This document shows positions 1 to 9,322 of a DNA stretch of 64,000 nt, one piece after another; position 1 is the first letter of the stretch; every line of letters starts with the position of its first letter. The stretch spans positions 40,008-104,007 of the forward strand of contig CAMHAM010000007.1 in assembly GCA_946183415.1 (NCBI GenBank). The letters run 5' to 3'. The translations under genes were made by a program, and so were the position numbers. The notes beneath the pieces were generated by a model, which saw only the letters and a list, made by a program, of their open reading frames with translations, ran no database searches and had not been told where the DNA came from. The DNA comes from an uncultured Prevotella sp. (GTDB taxonomy: Bacteria; Bacteroidota; Bacteroidia; Bacteroidales; Bacteroidaceae).

Positions 1-796
1 GATCTTTGTTTACGATATAGCCTGGCATCACGATCTTGGGGAGTATGCTCTCAATGTGGTTTCTCTCGATAATACTGCTTAGAAATGACTTGTCAAGATC
101 TGCCATCAGCAACTGACGTTTTACCTCCGACTTCTCCAGGTATTTCGAGTAGGCAACAAGTGTCCGTTCCGTGTTCTTCTTAGGATCAGTGTTACCAAGG
201 AAGAAGAAATAGCCTGGTGAGTCGATATACTTTTTATATATCTGTTCGGGGTCTTCTTGAGGTTTGAACCATTCGTTGTAGCCATTGTAAATCATGGCAA
301 TCTTGCCCTGTGGAATATCCAACTTCGACATGATATTGTTTTTCTCGAAGTTCGAGACAGTGATGATGCGCTTACATTTCTTGAGGATGCGTGGAACGAC
401 AAGTCTGCGATAAAACCAACCCATGTTCTGATAGAACGATTTGTTGGCTTTGTCTCTTGGTTCCAAGAAGATAATGTCGTGTAAAGTCAGGATGAGTGGG
501 ATCTTACAACGGATGGGGGCAGTGTTACTCGTGCAGTGAAGTATGTCCAGATTCAGTTCGTTGGCAGCTTTCAGAAGAGTTACCTGTTCCCAAAGCGGAT
601 AGAAGTCACCACCTATTTCCAGAATGTGCACATTCTGGGTGTCCTCCAGGCATCTATCGTCACCAGGGGCAACAAACACGAAGTATTCATTCCTTGTATC
701 TATCTTCTGAAGTTCACGAATCTCCTGTAGCACCACATAGTCCATGCCGTGCTTATTCTTGCGGAAGATTCTCTGAGCTTCAATACCGATTCTCAT
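1..796 (-). CDS. GT4-type glycosyltransferase, C-terminus beyond the window
   Basis: About 265 codons are visible; the gene runs off the left edge, so its C-terminus is missing. The start ATG lies in an ATGA overlap (793-796) with the stop of the acetyltransferase gene, so the two are translationally coupled. The N-terminus ([17 protein letters not shown]) is typical of family 4 GT-B enzymes. Mid-protein [11 protein letters not shown] and the start of the second Rossmann domain ([13 protein letters not shown]) also fit that family. Inferred role: retaining transfer of a nucleotide-activated sugar during polysaccharide assembly at the cytoplasmic membrane. The sugar cannot be named. Confidence 0.85.
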   Translation of the reverse strand, partial: MRIGIEAQRIFRKNKHGMDYVVLQEIRELQKIDTRNEYFVFVAPGDDRCLEDTQNVHILEIGGDFYPLWEQVTLLKAANELNLDILHCTSNTAPIRCKIPLILTLHDIIFLEPRDKANKSFYQNMGWFYRRLVVPRILKKCKRIITVSNFEKNNIMSKLDIPQGKIAMIYNGYNEWFKPQEDPEQIYKKYIDSPGYFFFLGNTDPKKNTERTLVAYSKYLEKSEVKRQLLMADLDKSFLSSIIERNHIESILPKIVMPGYIVNKD

Positions 797-1383
797 ATCT
801 GCTTGATGATTTTTGCTGGCACCCCAGCCACGAGCGAGTGGGGTGGCACATCCTTAGTAACAACAGCTCCAGCGGCAACAACAGAATGATCCCCGATAGT
901 GACCCCTGGCAGAATCACGGCATTCGCACCAATCCAGATGTCATTACCGATGGTGACAGGCTTTGTTGACACGCCTTGCTCATCAATTCTACTATCAGGA
1001 TTCTCAAAGTTATGATTTAGTGCCGTCATAGTAATTCCCTGTGCCAGATTCACATGATTGCCAATAGTCACAGGGCCGATGATGGTATTATGCAGCCCCA
1101 CTCGGGTGTAGTCGCCGATAATCACATCGCCCACCGCATTATTGATGCAGGCAAACGATTCCACAACTGAATAATCGCCCAAAGAGAATTTTCGGTACGG
1201 AGGTGTATCCATCCTTGCAGAACGATGAATCACCGAGTGCTTCCCCCGATGTTGGTACAATGGTGCCAACAATCTGACGAACCATCGTGGCCTTGTCTCC
1301 ACTTGGTTCATAATCATCCAGTCAAAGAACTTCTTCCACTTCGGATTGTTCTTGAACCTCTCTCTGAGGGCTTCGCTATTCAT
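793..1383 (-). CDS. Hexapeptide-repeat O-acetyltransferase (left-handed beta-helix)
   Basis: The protein has 196 residues. From about residue 80 on it is built of hexapeptide repeats ([39 protein letters not shown]) and ends with the classic [18 protein letters not shown] and VPAKIIK cap of the maltose/serine acetyltransferase fold. A histidine in ALNHNF is a plausible catalytic base. It is the first gene of a two-gene unit with the downstream glycosyltransferase and has its own promoter, divergent from glf. Inferred role: acetyl-CoA-dependent acetylation of a sugar precursor or glycan. The acceptor is unknown. Confidence 0.88.
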   Translation of the reverse strand: MNSEALRERFKNNPKWKKFFDWMIMNQVETRPRWFVRLLAPLYQHRGKHSVIHRSARMDTPPYRKFSLGDYSVVESFACINNAVGDVIIGDYTRVGLHNTIIGPVTIGNHVNLAQGITMTALNHNFENPDSRIDEQGVSTKPVTIGNDIWIGANAVILPGVTIGDHSVVAAGAVVTKDVPPHSLVAGVPAKIIKQI

Positions 1384-1404
1384 CCCATTTCACATTTATG
1401 ACCA

Positions 1405-1436
1405 CAAAAGTACGAATAATTTTGTATAATTCCAAA
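1405..1436 (-). promoter_or_regulatory. Bacteroidota-type promoter for the acetyltransferase
   Basis: On the minus strand TACTTTTG (1412-1405) matches the -7 box TAnnTTTG, and TTTG (1436-1433) lies exactly 20 bp upstream. It interleaves with the divergent glf promoter. Confidence 0.8.
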
Positions 1437-1452
1437 TTTTTCCTTATTTTTG
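1421..1452 (+). promoter_or_regulatory. Bacteroidota-type promoter for glf
   Basis: TTTG (1421-1424) and TATTTTTG (1445-1452) are separated by 20 bp. The predicted transcription start is about 1457, only about 10 nt before the glf ATG. Confidence 0.8.
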
Positions 1453-1467
1453 CCGAAAAATCTGTGA

Positions 1468-2601
1468 ATGATGGAGAAACAATATGATTATCTGATAGTA
1501 GGTGCTGGTATCTACGGGGCTACGTTTGCCTGCATGGCTCATCGCCAAGGCAAGCGCTGTCTGGTTATCGACAAACGTAATCATCTCGGAGGAAATATCT
1601 ATTGCGAGAACATCGAAGGCATCAATGTTCATAAGTATGGTGCACATATTTTCCATACCTCCAATAAAAAAGTTTGGGACTTCGTGAACTCTATTGTCGA
1701 GTTCAATCGCTATACCAATTCTCCCATTGCCAATTATAAAGGTAAGCAGTATAACCTGCCCTTTAATATGAATACCTTCTACCAGATGTGGGGTGTTCTG
1801 ACTCCTGCGGAGGCTCAAGCCAAGATAGAAGAACAGCGCCAGGAGGCATTAGCTAAGATGAAGGCTGATGGTGTCACTGAACCACGCAACTTGGAAGAAC
1901 AAGCCCAGTTGCTGATAGGTAAGGATATCTACGAGATTCTGATTAAAGGTTATACTGAAAAGCAATGGGGGCGTAAATGCAGTGAACTTCCTGCTTTTAT
2001 CATCAAGCGCTTACCTGTCCGTTTTGTCCATGACAATAATTACTTCAATGACCGTTTCCAGGGCATCCCCATTGGTGGCTTTAACAAACTCATTGATGGT
2101 CTGCTCGAAGGAGTAGACATCAGGCTGAATTCCGATTTCTTTGATGACCGTAAGCATTGGGAGCAGATTGCCGATAGAATACTCTATACTGGCAAACTCG
2201 ATGAATATTACGGATACCGTTTTGGTAAACTGGAATACCGGACTGTCCGTTTCGAGGAAGAGGTCCTTGATATGCCCAATTTCCAGGGCAACGCGGTCAT
2301 GAATTTCACCGATGCAGACGTCCCCTATACCCGCATTATTGAGCACAAACACTTCGAGATGTTTGGTGACGATGTCTACAAATGTCCCAAGACAGTCATC
2401 TCCCGTGAGTACTCTTCTGAGTGGAAGGATGGCATGGAACCCTATTACAGCGTGAACGACGAGAAGAATATGTCGCTCTATCAGCAATATCGTACCCTTG
2501 CCGATCAGGATGCTAATCTTATACTCGGTGGTCATCTCGCCGAATATAAGTACTACGACATGGCTCCCATCGTTGAGAAAGTCATGGGATTGTTTGAGTG
2601 A
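1468..2601 (+). CDS. glf: UDP-galactopyranose mutase
   Basis: This flavoenzyme interconverts UDP-galactopyranose and UDP-galactofuranose in the cytosol. The 377 residues start with a Rossmann FAD-binding motif (DYLIVGAGIYG), followed by GGNIYCENIEGINVHKYGAHIFHT, in which the GAHIFH element typical of UGM is visible. Further family signatures are NRYTNSPIANYKGK and GYTEKQWG. The length matches the family. It may start at the first or the second of two adjacent ATGs. It is monocistronic, convergent with the next gene (12 bp apart), and is the only visible source of a furanose nucleotide sugar, implying galactofuranose in the polymer. Confidence 0.95.
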   Translation: MMEKQYDYLIVGAGIYGATFACMAHRQGKRCLVIDKRNHLGGNIYCENIEGINVHKYGAHIFHTSNKKVWDFVNSIVEFNRYTNSPIANYKGKQYNLPFNMNTFYQMWGVLTPAEAQAKIEEQRQEALAKMKADGVTEPRNLEEQAQLLIGKDIYEILIKGYTEKQWGRKCSELPAFIIKRLPVRFVHDNNYFNDRFQGIPIGGFNKLIDGLLEGVDIRLNSDFFDDRKHWEQIADRILYTGKLDEYYGYRFGKLEYRTVRFEEEVLDMPNFQGNAVMNFTDADVPYTRIIEHKHFEMFGDDVYKCPKTVISREYSSEWKDGMEPYYSVNDEKNMSLYQQYRTLADQDANLILGGHLAEYKYYDMAPIVEKVMGLFE

Positions 2602-2613
2602 TTAGTGCTATCT

Positions 2614-3789
2614 TCAATTCTCGGTCAGTTGTTTCCATTGCTCAATAATTTGATGGATGTCAAATCGTTGGGCAATATTTTTTGCTTTTTGAGATTCCAC
2701 CTGCCAATTAAGTTTGGTCGCTTCTTCCAGCCTAAGGGCTAATTCTTGCGTATTTCCGTTCTGAAAGTACATGCCCAGATCACCAAGAATCTCTTTGCTT
2801 ACAGGTAAGTCTGAACTGACGACGGGTAGTCCGTGTGACATGGCCTCTACTAAGACCAGTGGCATACCTTCCCATCGGGAACTTAGCACATAGATTTGAG
2901 CCTGAGAATAGTATTGTTGTATCTGATTGGTAAACGGGTGGATAGTTATTCTGTCTTCTAACTGATATCGTTTTATCATCGATTTAAACTTAGGCTCTTC
3001 GTCCCCTTCCCCTACAATGACAAGCTGCCAATCCTTGTTGCGATGGGCAAATATATCAAAGGCTTCTATTAAGATGTCAATTCCTTTGTGTAGTGGTGTA
3101 AATCGTCCGATAGTCAAGAAACTCCTGGTTGTTCCTGTTGATGGTTTACCGGGTTTTAAGGTAAGTGGATTATAGATGACTTTCGGCATAAACCTGCTAT
3201 CATACGAATGATATTTATGGGCATCATCTTGGCATAGTACTACCACATCGTCCAATTTCTGAAATTGATAAACATAATGCCGTTTTCTCTCCGCACCTAT
3301 AAAGTAATGCGAATTCTCTCCAAAGATAGCTTCGAAGGAGTTGTGAATCCACCCGATGAGTTTTGTGTGTGGCAGAAAAGGTCTTAGCGTCGCTAATCTT
3401 GCAGCTAATGGCGCATGCACCCCGATAATAACATCGTATTGACCTTGTTGCAGTTCTGCCAATAATGCATGTCTTAATTCTGACGGATAGGAGCTTCTCG
3501 CGTATAAATCCGAACTCCATTCGTTTTGTGGCTGAAGCTTCAGATAGATGCCACTATAGATTCTGCAGATTTTCCTTTTGAATGTGCTGATGGCAGGATA
3601 TGAAAAGAACCTGTAATTGATACTTGCTTCATTGAGATTATACAAGGCTATGTCTTTTTGCTTCGGATGGTCAAAGGTAACAATGGTGACAGCATTGTCT
3701 TTTGCCAGCTCTTTGGCAATGACAGCAGTCACTCTTTGTACTCCGCCAATGGTGAATATACTGTCTACGACAAAGCAGATCTTCTTCAT
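2614..3789 (-). CDS. GT4 glycosyltransferase
   Basis: This 391-residue GT-B enzyme starts KKICFVVDSIFTIGGVQRV, the glycine-rich N-terminal loop of family GT4. The C-terminal domain contains GRFTPLHKGIDILIEAF and the E-x7-E nucleotide-binding region SSRWEGMPLVLVEAMSHG. Its ATG overlaps the stop of the upstream glycosyltransferase as ATGA (3786-3789), so the two form a coupled pair. Sugar specificity cannot be read from the sequence. Confidence 0.92.
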   Translation of the reverse strand: MKKICFVVDSIFTIGGVQRVTAVIAKELAKDNAVTIVTFDHPKQKDIALYNLNEASINYRFFSYPAISTFKRKICRIYSGIYLKLQPQNEWSSDLYARSSYPSELRHALLAELQQGQYDVIIGVHAPLAARLATLRPFLPHTKLIGWIHNSFEAIFGENSHYFIGAERKRHYVYQFQKLDDVVVLCQDDAHKYHSYDSRFMPKVIYNPLTLKPGKPSTGTTRSFLTIGRFTPLHKGIDILIEAFDIFAHRNKDWQLVIVGEGDEEPKFKSMIKRYQLEDRITIHPFTNQIQQYYSQAQIYVLSSRWEGMPLVLVEAMSHGLPVVSSDLPVSKEILGDLGMYFQNGNTQELALRLEEATKLNWQVESQKAKNIAQRFDIHQIIEQWKQLTEN

Positions 3790-4904
3790 GATTTAAGAAT
3801 GTTATTAAGTACAATTTTCATCTGATGATCCCAAGAAAGATCTTTGATGGAATCTCTGATTTCTTGAGGAGACATCTTTAGTTGCTTGTAGAAACTGATA
3901 ATTTGGTCAATGTCTATAGGTGTATCATTGGCTGGAGCTTTCAGAACGTATGGCCTGCCATCAAAATCGCTATCTGTTTCTGAATAGATAAATGGTATGC
4001 CTCTTGCTGCATATTCTCTGTTTTTGAGAGTCTTTATTTTTTCTATGCCTACACGATGCCTTCCCAAACTTCCTATACCAAAATCACAGACATTGAATAG
4101 TTTGTCAAGTTCTTCTCCGTGTTTTTTCCCGTGAATAATGACGTGTTCTTCCATGCTGTTCTTTGTGATGATATTCTTGAAATCCGCCTCTTCTCCAGCA
4201 GAGAAAAAATAACCGACGACATGGAATTTCACATTGTAATGCCTGGGTGTGGAATAGTATTTTTTCAGACCAGAAATGACTCTGTCAAAACCATGCCATT
4301 TATGTATTTCTGCTACGCCTATTAAATTAAGTTCTTTCGATGTGTCATTTGTGACAGTTTTCATCTTAATGATGTTGAAAGCGATACCATTTGAGATTCG
4401 AATAGTCTTTTGCCCAAAGATGCTTTTATAATCAGAAAAGGTAACTATAGCATCGAGTTGCTTTGCTAGACAGTGCCTGAAAATTCTATCTTGGAAAATC
4501 TGATTGTTGATGCCTTGGACTTTATATTCCAGATCATACGGGTAAGTTGGAATCTCCATCACCACCTTCATGCCAGACCGTTTCATACGTTTCACCATTC
4601 TAATCGTAAAGGGATTGGCATTGTGGTTTGACCTGATATATACTATTCCTATGTTGTTTCGGATAGCATAATCGAAAATGGAGTCAAATTCAATCCTTTT
4701 CTTAATTTTACTGAGCAATCCCTTTCCGTAATTCGCTATTATGGAGTGGTCTACCATTCTTTTTTTTTCATTGGTTTCATCCATGTAGCATAGTTGAACA
4801 TCCATGCCACAAGCTTTAAAAGCATCCACTTGGTATGAAATCTTCTTGCTGATACCATTACTTGGATCAAAGCCATGAAATATCAAGAAAAGAATCTTTT
4901 TCAT
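3786..4904 (-). CDS. Glycosyltransferase, GT-B fold (GT4-like, divergent)
   Basis: This 372-residue protein has the two-domain organisation of GT4 enzymes. The N-terminal domain begins KKILFLIFHGFDPSNGISKK and the second domain contains NLIGVAEIHKWHGFDRVISGL. The usual E-x7-E element is replaced by a divergent stretch (FGIGSLGRHRVG, then KNREYAARGIPFIYSE). Such divergent forms often act on phosphate- or amino-sugars, but that is only inference. It is the first gene of a two-gene minus-strand unit, divergent from the GT4 gene at 5034. No clean -7 box was found. Confidence 0.82.
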   Translation of the reverse strand: MKKILFLIFHGFDPSNGISKKISYQVDAFKACGMDVQLCYMDETNEKKRMVDHSIIANYGKGLLSKIKKRIEFDSIFDYAIRNNIGIVYIRSNHNANPFTIRMVKRMKRSGMKVVMEIPTYPYDLEYKVQGINNQIFQDRIFRHCLAKQLDAIVTFSDYKSIFGQKTIRISNGIAFNIIKMKTVTNDTSKELNLIGVAEIHKWHGFDRVISGLKKYYSTPRHYNVKFHVVGYFFSAGEEADFKNIITKNSMEEHVIIHGKKHGEELDKLFNVCDFGIGSLGRHRVGIEKIKTLKNREYAARGIPFIYSETDSDFDGRPYVLKAPANDTPIDIDQIISFYKQLKMSPQEIRDSIKDLSWDHQMKIVLNNILKS

Positions 4905-5000
4905 TCAAAACTTACTATTATTTTGTGCGCTAAATTAGCTATATTTTTGCTACTAGCCAAATTCTTGGGATTTTTTTTTCTTTTTTTCAAATATAAATCG

Positions 5001-5008
5001 TATTTTTG
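5001..5008 (+). promoter_or_regulatory. -7 box TATTTTTG for the GT4 gene at 5034
   Basis: TATTTTTG followed by CA lies 25 bp before the ATG in a T-rich tract. The -33 TTTG is not exact. It supports the 5034 start over in-frame ATGs further upstream, which would lie before the transcription start. Confidence 0.6.
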
Positions 5009-5033
5009 CATTTCAGAAGTGAATGTTTTCTTA

Positions 5034-6188
5034 ATGAATAACCAAAAATACAAAATCGTCTATTGTACTCCAGCCATATATTCGGCAGGGGGAACAGAAC
5101 GTGTAGTTTCTTTTAAGGCAAACTATTTTGCAGAACAATTAGGTTACGATGTGACTATTATAGTAACTGAAGGTAACAAAGGAAATTCTTTCTTTCCTCT
5201 TTCAGAGAAAGTTAAGGTCATTAATTTGGGGTTAGGGTTTGAAGATCTATGGAATAAGCCCTTCCTGAAGAAGGTGCTTTTATATTTGAAAAAGCAAAGA
5301 CAATACAAAAGACTATTGACCAACGCATTATTAAGTATTAGACCTGATATAACAATTACGACCTTACGTAGAGAGATTAATTTCATCAATGAGATAAAAG
5401 ACGGAAGCCGAAAGATTGGAGAGTTGCATTTAAGTAGGGCGAATTATAGAGGCGTTGAAGATAGAGAGATAAATCTATTCAGAATTATGTTCTCAAAATG
5501 GTGGAAAGAAGATGTTATTTCCAATCTGCAGAAACTGGATAGATTAATTGTCCTTAATGAGAATGCTGTTAAAGAGTGGCCTGAACTGAGTAATTTAAAA
5601 ATGATACCAGATCCTTTGCCATTAGACCAAAAGGCAAAAAGCAATTTGCAGTCAAAGCGCATCGTTACGATAGGGCGATATGCTTATGAAAAGGGTTATG
5701 ATTATTTATTAAGAATATGGTCTATAGTAGAGAAGAAATGTCCTGATTGGCAATTGAACGTGTATGCCATGGGTGATCCTACTCCATATGTCAAATTGAT
5801 GGACGAATTATCTATAGATAAACATCGTTGTCATCTGAATAGTAGTTTGGTGGATGTGGAGAGTGAATACCAGAGGAGTTCCATCTTAGTTCAACCGTCT
5901 CGCACAGAAGGATTCGGATTGGTCTTAGTTGAGGCTATGGCATGTGGATTGCCTGTTGTCGCATTTGATTGTGAGAATGGTCCTCGTTCTCTAATTACTA
6001 ATGGTGAAGATGGATACCTGATTCCAGCCTATGATATTGAAAAGTTCTCAGAACGTCTGATGTCGTTGATGAATGACGAAAAGCTTCGAAAAGAAATGGG
6101 AGAAAGAAGCCTTGCTAAGTCTCAAAAGTATCAAATTAGTAAGATTGCCCAGCAGTGGAAGCAACTTTTTGAAGCATTGGTAGTATGA
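5034..6188 (+). CDS. GT4 glycosyltransferase
   Basis: The start was set at MNNQKYKIVYCTPAIYSAGG because the -7 box at 5001-5008 lies upstream and the longer frame would precede transcription. The product has 384 residues. GGTERV near the N-terminus forms the donor-side loop, and SRTEGFGLVLVEAMACG carries the E-x7-E motif. It is a close paralogue of the enzymes at 8133, 10399 and 12646 (shared VVAFDC and GP). Its stop overlaps the ATG of the following GT2 gene (ATGA, 6185-6188), giving a coupled GT4+GT2 module. Confidence 0.92.
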   Translation: MNNQKYKIVYCTPAIYSAGGTERVVSFKANYFAEQLGYDVTIIVTEGNKGNSFFPLSEKVKVINLGLGFEDLWNKPFLKKVLLYLKKQRQYKRLLTNALLSIRPDITITTLRREINFINEIKDGSRKIGELHLSRANYRGVEDREINLFRIMFSKWWKEDVISNLQKLDRLIVLNENAVKEWPELSNLKMIPDPLPLDQKAKSNLQSKRIVTIGRYAYEKGYDYLLRIWSIVEKKCPDWQLNVYAMGDPTPYVKLMDELSIDKHRCHLNSSLVDVESEYQRSSILVQPSRTEGFGLVLVEAMACGLPVVAFDCENGPRSLITNGEDGYLIPAYDIEKFSERLMSLMNDEKLRKEMGERSLAKSQKYQISKIAQQWKQLFEALVV

Positions 6189-7210
6189 AATATGATGTGA
6201 CGATAGGTATTCCTGTTTATAAGGCCGAACCTTATATTTGTAAGACAATGGAATCTGCCTTGTCACAATCTTATCCATCCATAGAATTCCTAATTGTTGA
6301 TGATGCAGGTGGTGATGGCTCCATGAGTTATATTAATGAATGCATTGCTTCTCATTCTCGAGGGAATGATATTCGGGTATTATCTCATCCTCAGAATCAA
6401 GGTGTTTCTGCATCTCGTAATCAGATAATAGATGAAGCACGAGGTGATTATCTCTTTTTTTTAGATGCAGATGATTCGTTAGCAGAGAATACGATCACTC
6501 TTTTGATACAAAACATTCGGCGATATGAGGCAGAAATAGCTTTTGGCTCTTATGAGAGGATAGAATTATCAGGAAAGCGTGAGCTCTATCAATATCCCAT
6601 GTTACAATTATTAGGAGAAGATCAATTGGCCATTTTTGCTTATCGAAAGTATGCTGGCATCCAAGCTTCTGCTTGTAATTTCTTGGTAAAGACTTCACTT
6701 TTACGGGAAAAGGGACTCCACTTCATTAATACGAATTATTGGGAAGATATGGTGTTCACCTTTGATTTAGTAACTATTATTTCACGTGCTGTCCTTCTTC
6801 CTGATATTACATATTCATATATATGTAGAGAAAATTCTCTTTCCCATTATCAACAACGGTTGATTGTTATGAAGGAAGAGGTCATACAGAATGCAAGAGC
6901 CGTTAATCATCTGAAGAGAACTTCTCTGGCACTTCGTAATAAGGTGTATTATCCTAACCGCTGTCGTAATATTGTTATGACAGATTTCTATATTGCTTGT
7001 CATATTCTCAAACGTAGAAAAGATATTCAGCCCTCAGTTTCAAATATTGAGATTAAGAAATTGATGTCTCATCCCGCCACATTTTCTCAGATATGTACAT
7101 TCCGTCAGTCACGTTTGATAAACCTGGCTTTTTCCCTTTTGGCTAAACTACCTTCTTCGATTTGCGTTTTTGCTATATGGATGATTGGTAAAGTAAAAAA
7201 AATACTCTAA
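6185..7210 (+). CDS. GT2 glycosyltransferase
   Basis: The protein has 341 residues. The family 2 GT-A domain occupies the first ~200: IGIPVYKAEPYI, then VDDAGGDGS and the DxD-type motif FFLDADDS. The C-terminal part (NLAFSLLAKLPSSICVF) is shared with the GT2 proteins at 9323 and 11567, marking a recently duplicated subfamily. Inferred role: inverting addition of one sugar to a lipid-linked oligosaccharide. It is coupled to the GT4 gene in front. Confidence 0.92.
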   Translation: MKYDVTIGIPVYKAEPYICKTMESALSQSYPSIEFLIVDDAGGDGSMSYINECIASHSRGNDIRVLSHPQNQGVSASRNQIIDEARGDYLFFLDADDSLAENTITLLIQNIRRYEAEIAFGSYERIELSGKRELYQYPMLQLLGEDQLAIFAYRKYAGIQASACNFLVKTSLLREKGLHFINTNYWEDMVFTFDLVTIISRAVLLPDITYSYICRENSLSHYQQRLIVMKEEVIQNARAVNHLKRTSLALRNKVYYPNRCRNIVMTDFYIACHILKRRKDIQPSVSNIEIKKLMSHPATFSQICTFRQSRLINLAFSLLAKLPSSICVFAIWMIGKVKKIL

Positions 7211-7212
7211 TT

Positions 7213-7244
7213 TTTGGCAATATCCTTTTTTTTTTCTATTTTTG
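7213..7244 (+). promoter_or_regulatory. Bacteroidota-type promoter for the GT2 gene at 7273
   Basis: TTTG (7213-7216), a 20-bp spacer, then TATTTTTG (7237-7244). The predicted start of transcription is about 7250, which excludes the TTG at 7252 and supports the ATG at 7273. Confidence 0.8.
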
Positions 7245-7272
7245 CATCAAATTGGAGATATCTCAAGCAAAT

Positions 7273-8124
7273 ATGGCAAATTGGTACGATAAATATCTGT
7301 CTATTTATGGGAAACCATTCAGTGAAGTTCCCCAGGAAGTCATTGATGGAACAAGGGAACGGCTTGCTGCATTACAAAGTGACAATCCTATAGCCTCAAT
7401 TGTTGTGATAGGTTATAATGAGGAACTTCATTTGCAGGCTTGTCTATGGGCTATTAGTGAGATCAGATGCAAATATCCAGTTGAGATTATAGGAGTGGAT
7501 AACGATTCCAAAGATCGTACCGCTGAGATATTTGAGAAATCAGGTATACCATATTATACTGAATATCAACATTCGTGTGGCTATGCTCGTCGTTGTGGAT
7601 TGCAGCATTCTCGAGGTAAATATTATTTCGATGTGGATAGTGATACCATCTATCCTCCGATGTACTATGAAATTATGCTGAATCATTTATTGAAACCTGG
7701 TGTGGCTTGCGTTTCTGCGACATGGTCTTATTTCCCTGATGCTAACCATAGTAAGTTAGGGCTTAAGATGTTTGAGATGGTGCGTGATCTGTTCCTCTGG
7801 ATTCAGCACTTCAAGCGTCCAGAACTCTCTGTTCGTGGTTTGGTCTTTGCTTATAATGCTGATTATGGTCGTCAGGAAGACTATCGTGTGGATATCATTC
7901 GTGGCGAAGACGGCTCGATGGCTTTGGCCTTGAAGAAGTATGGAAAGATTGTCTTCGTTCGTGATCGCCGGTGCCGTGCCATTACTGGTTATGGTACGAT
8001 TGGCAATCAGTCTATGTGGCAGAGCTTTGTGCAGCATGTCAGGATTCAGAGTAAGGGCCTTTCTCGTATTTTCTTCAAGAAGGAGCACTATGAGGATAGT
8101 GAGGATAATCTTGTAAAGAAATAG
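7273..8124 (+). CDS. GT2 glycosyltransferase
   Basis: This protein has 283 residues from the ATG at 7273 (MANWYDKYLSIYG). The GT-A core shows ASIVVIGYNEELHL, VDNDSKDRT and the metal-binding motif FDVDSDT. It is unlike the other GT2 proteins of the array: the N-terminus carries a ~50-residue extension before the GT core, and there is no shared C-terminal tail. It is followed after 8 bp by a GT4 gene, with which it forms one unit under the promoter at 7213-7244. Confidence 0.9.
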   Translation: MANWYDKYLSIYGKPFSEVPQEVIDGTRERLAALQSDNPIASIVVIGYNEELHLQACLWAISEIRCKYPVEIIGVDNDSKDRTAEIFEKSGIPYYTEYQHSCGYARRCGLQHSRGKYYFDVDSDTIYPPMYYEIMLNHLLKPGVACVSATWSYFPDANHSKLGLKMFEMVRDLFLWIQHFKRPELSVRGLVFAYNADYGRQEDYRVDIIRGEDGSMALALKKYGKIVFVRDRRCRAITGYGTIGNQSMWQSFVQHVRIQSKGLSRIFFKKEHYEDSEDNLVKK

Positions 8125-8132
8125 AATCCAGG

Positions 8133-9254
8133 ATGAAGATTCTCTATGTCTTTCGTTCTCTTGCGGTTTGGGGCGGGATAGAGCGTGTCTTAGTAGAAAA
8201 AATGAATTACTTAGTGTCAATGTATAGCTATAATGTCTATATGTTGACATCTGATCAAGGCTGTCATCCGATTCCATATCATCTTGATGAAAGAGTACAT
8301 TTCGAAGACTTAGGGATTCGTTTCCATCAAAAGTATCAGTATAATCGTCTAAAGAGACACCGGATAGGGAAACGATTGAAAGTATTATACGAACAAAAAT
8401 TATCAGATCGGATAAGTAGTATTTGTCCGGATGTGATTGTGTGTACCACTGCCGATCATATTGATTCGCTGGTTAGGTTAAAGGGGGCTGTCCCATTGGT
8501 CGTGGAATCCCATTCTATTTGTTTACGCACTATAGAACAAGGCTCCTCTTGGTTTTACAGGAAATGGTATCGCTATCGTTATTTGAGGAATCTTTCTCAA
8601 GTGGATGTTGTTGTCGCTTTGACTGCTGGGGATGCTGAAGAGTGGCGAAAGGTTCATCCACATGTTGAGGTGATTCCCAACATTGTCCATTTAAATGAGG
8701 GGGCAGTCTCCTCACTTGAGAATAAACGGGCGATTTTCGCAGGGCGTTTTGCCTATCAGAAGCGCCCCCTGCTGCTTGTCCATATATGGGAGAAAATACA
8801 CCTGTTACATCCAGACTGGCAACTTGATATCTATGGTGAGGGTGAGATGCATCAAATGCTCGAAAAAGTTGTAGGCACATCCCAAGCCAACATTGTGGTG
8901 CATCCTCCCACAAGTCAGATCTTTGATTGTTATCGTAAAAGTTCCATGCTACTTTCCACCTCTCTTTTTGAGCCCTTTGGCTTGGTTATTCCAGAAGCAA
9001 TGAGTTGCGGACTACCTGTCGTGGCATTCGATTGCCCGTATGGTCCTGGCGATATGATTGCAGATGGAGAAAATGGCTTCTTAATCCAAGAAGGCTATAT
9101 GAACCAATATGTCGAAAAACTTTCCCTGCTTATGGCTAATCCTGACTTACGCAGGAAGATGGGATCGTCTGCAGTCCGTGTTGCTGAAAGATATAAGCCC
9201 ACATCCATTATGCCACAGTGGAAGGCTCTTTTTGAGCGTCTTTTGCACATATAG
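8133..9254 (+). CDS. GT4 glycosyltransferase
   Basis: This 373-residue GT-B enzyme starts MKILYVFRSLAVWGGIERV. Its C-terminal domain has AGRFAYQKRPLLLVHIW and STSLFEPFGLVIPEAMSCG, the E-x7-E signature. It is a close paralogue of 10399-11553 (both have FEPFGLVIPEAMSCGLPVVAFDCP or nearly so). Their DNA is also similar in this stretch, so recombination between copies is possible. It lies downstream of the GT2 gene at 7273. Confidence 0.92.
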   Translation: MKILYVFRSLAVWGGIERVLVEKMNYLVSMYSYNVYMLTSDQGCHPIPYHLDERVHFEDLGIRFHQKYQYNRLKRHRIGKRLKVLYEQKLSDRISSICPDVIVCTTADHIDSLVRLKGAVPLVVESHSICLRTIEQGSSWFYRKWYRYRYLRNLSQVDVVVALTAGDAEEWRKVHPHVEVIPNIVHLNEGAVSSLENKRAIFAGRFAYQKRPLLLVHIWEKIHLLHPDWQLDIYGEGEMHQMLEKVVGTSQANIVVHPPTSQIFDCYRKSSMLLSTSLFEPFGLVIPEAMSCGLPVVAFDCPYGPGDMIADGENGFLIQEGYMNQYVEKLSLLMANPDLRRKMGSSAVRVAERYKPTSIMPQWKALFERLLHI

Positions 9255-9274
9255 CTTTAAAAAACTGGTAAATG

Positions 9275-9306
9275 TTTGTTCGTTTGCAGGAAAGTTCGTA
9301 TATTTG
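9275..9306 (+). promoter_or_regulatory. Bacteroidota-type promoter for the GT2 gene at 9323
   Basis: TTTG (9275-9278), exactly 20 bp, TATATTTG (9299-9306). The longer reading frame's ATG at 9272 lies before the -33 box, so translation must begin at 9323. Confidence 0.85.
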
Positions 9307-9322
9307 CAGAAAAGTATGTAAT

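Noticed and set aside
257..969. Plus-strand frames at the left edge
   Set aside because: The minus strand encodes a continuous GT4 enzyme and acetyltransferase with coupled start and stop.
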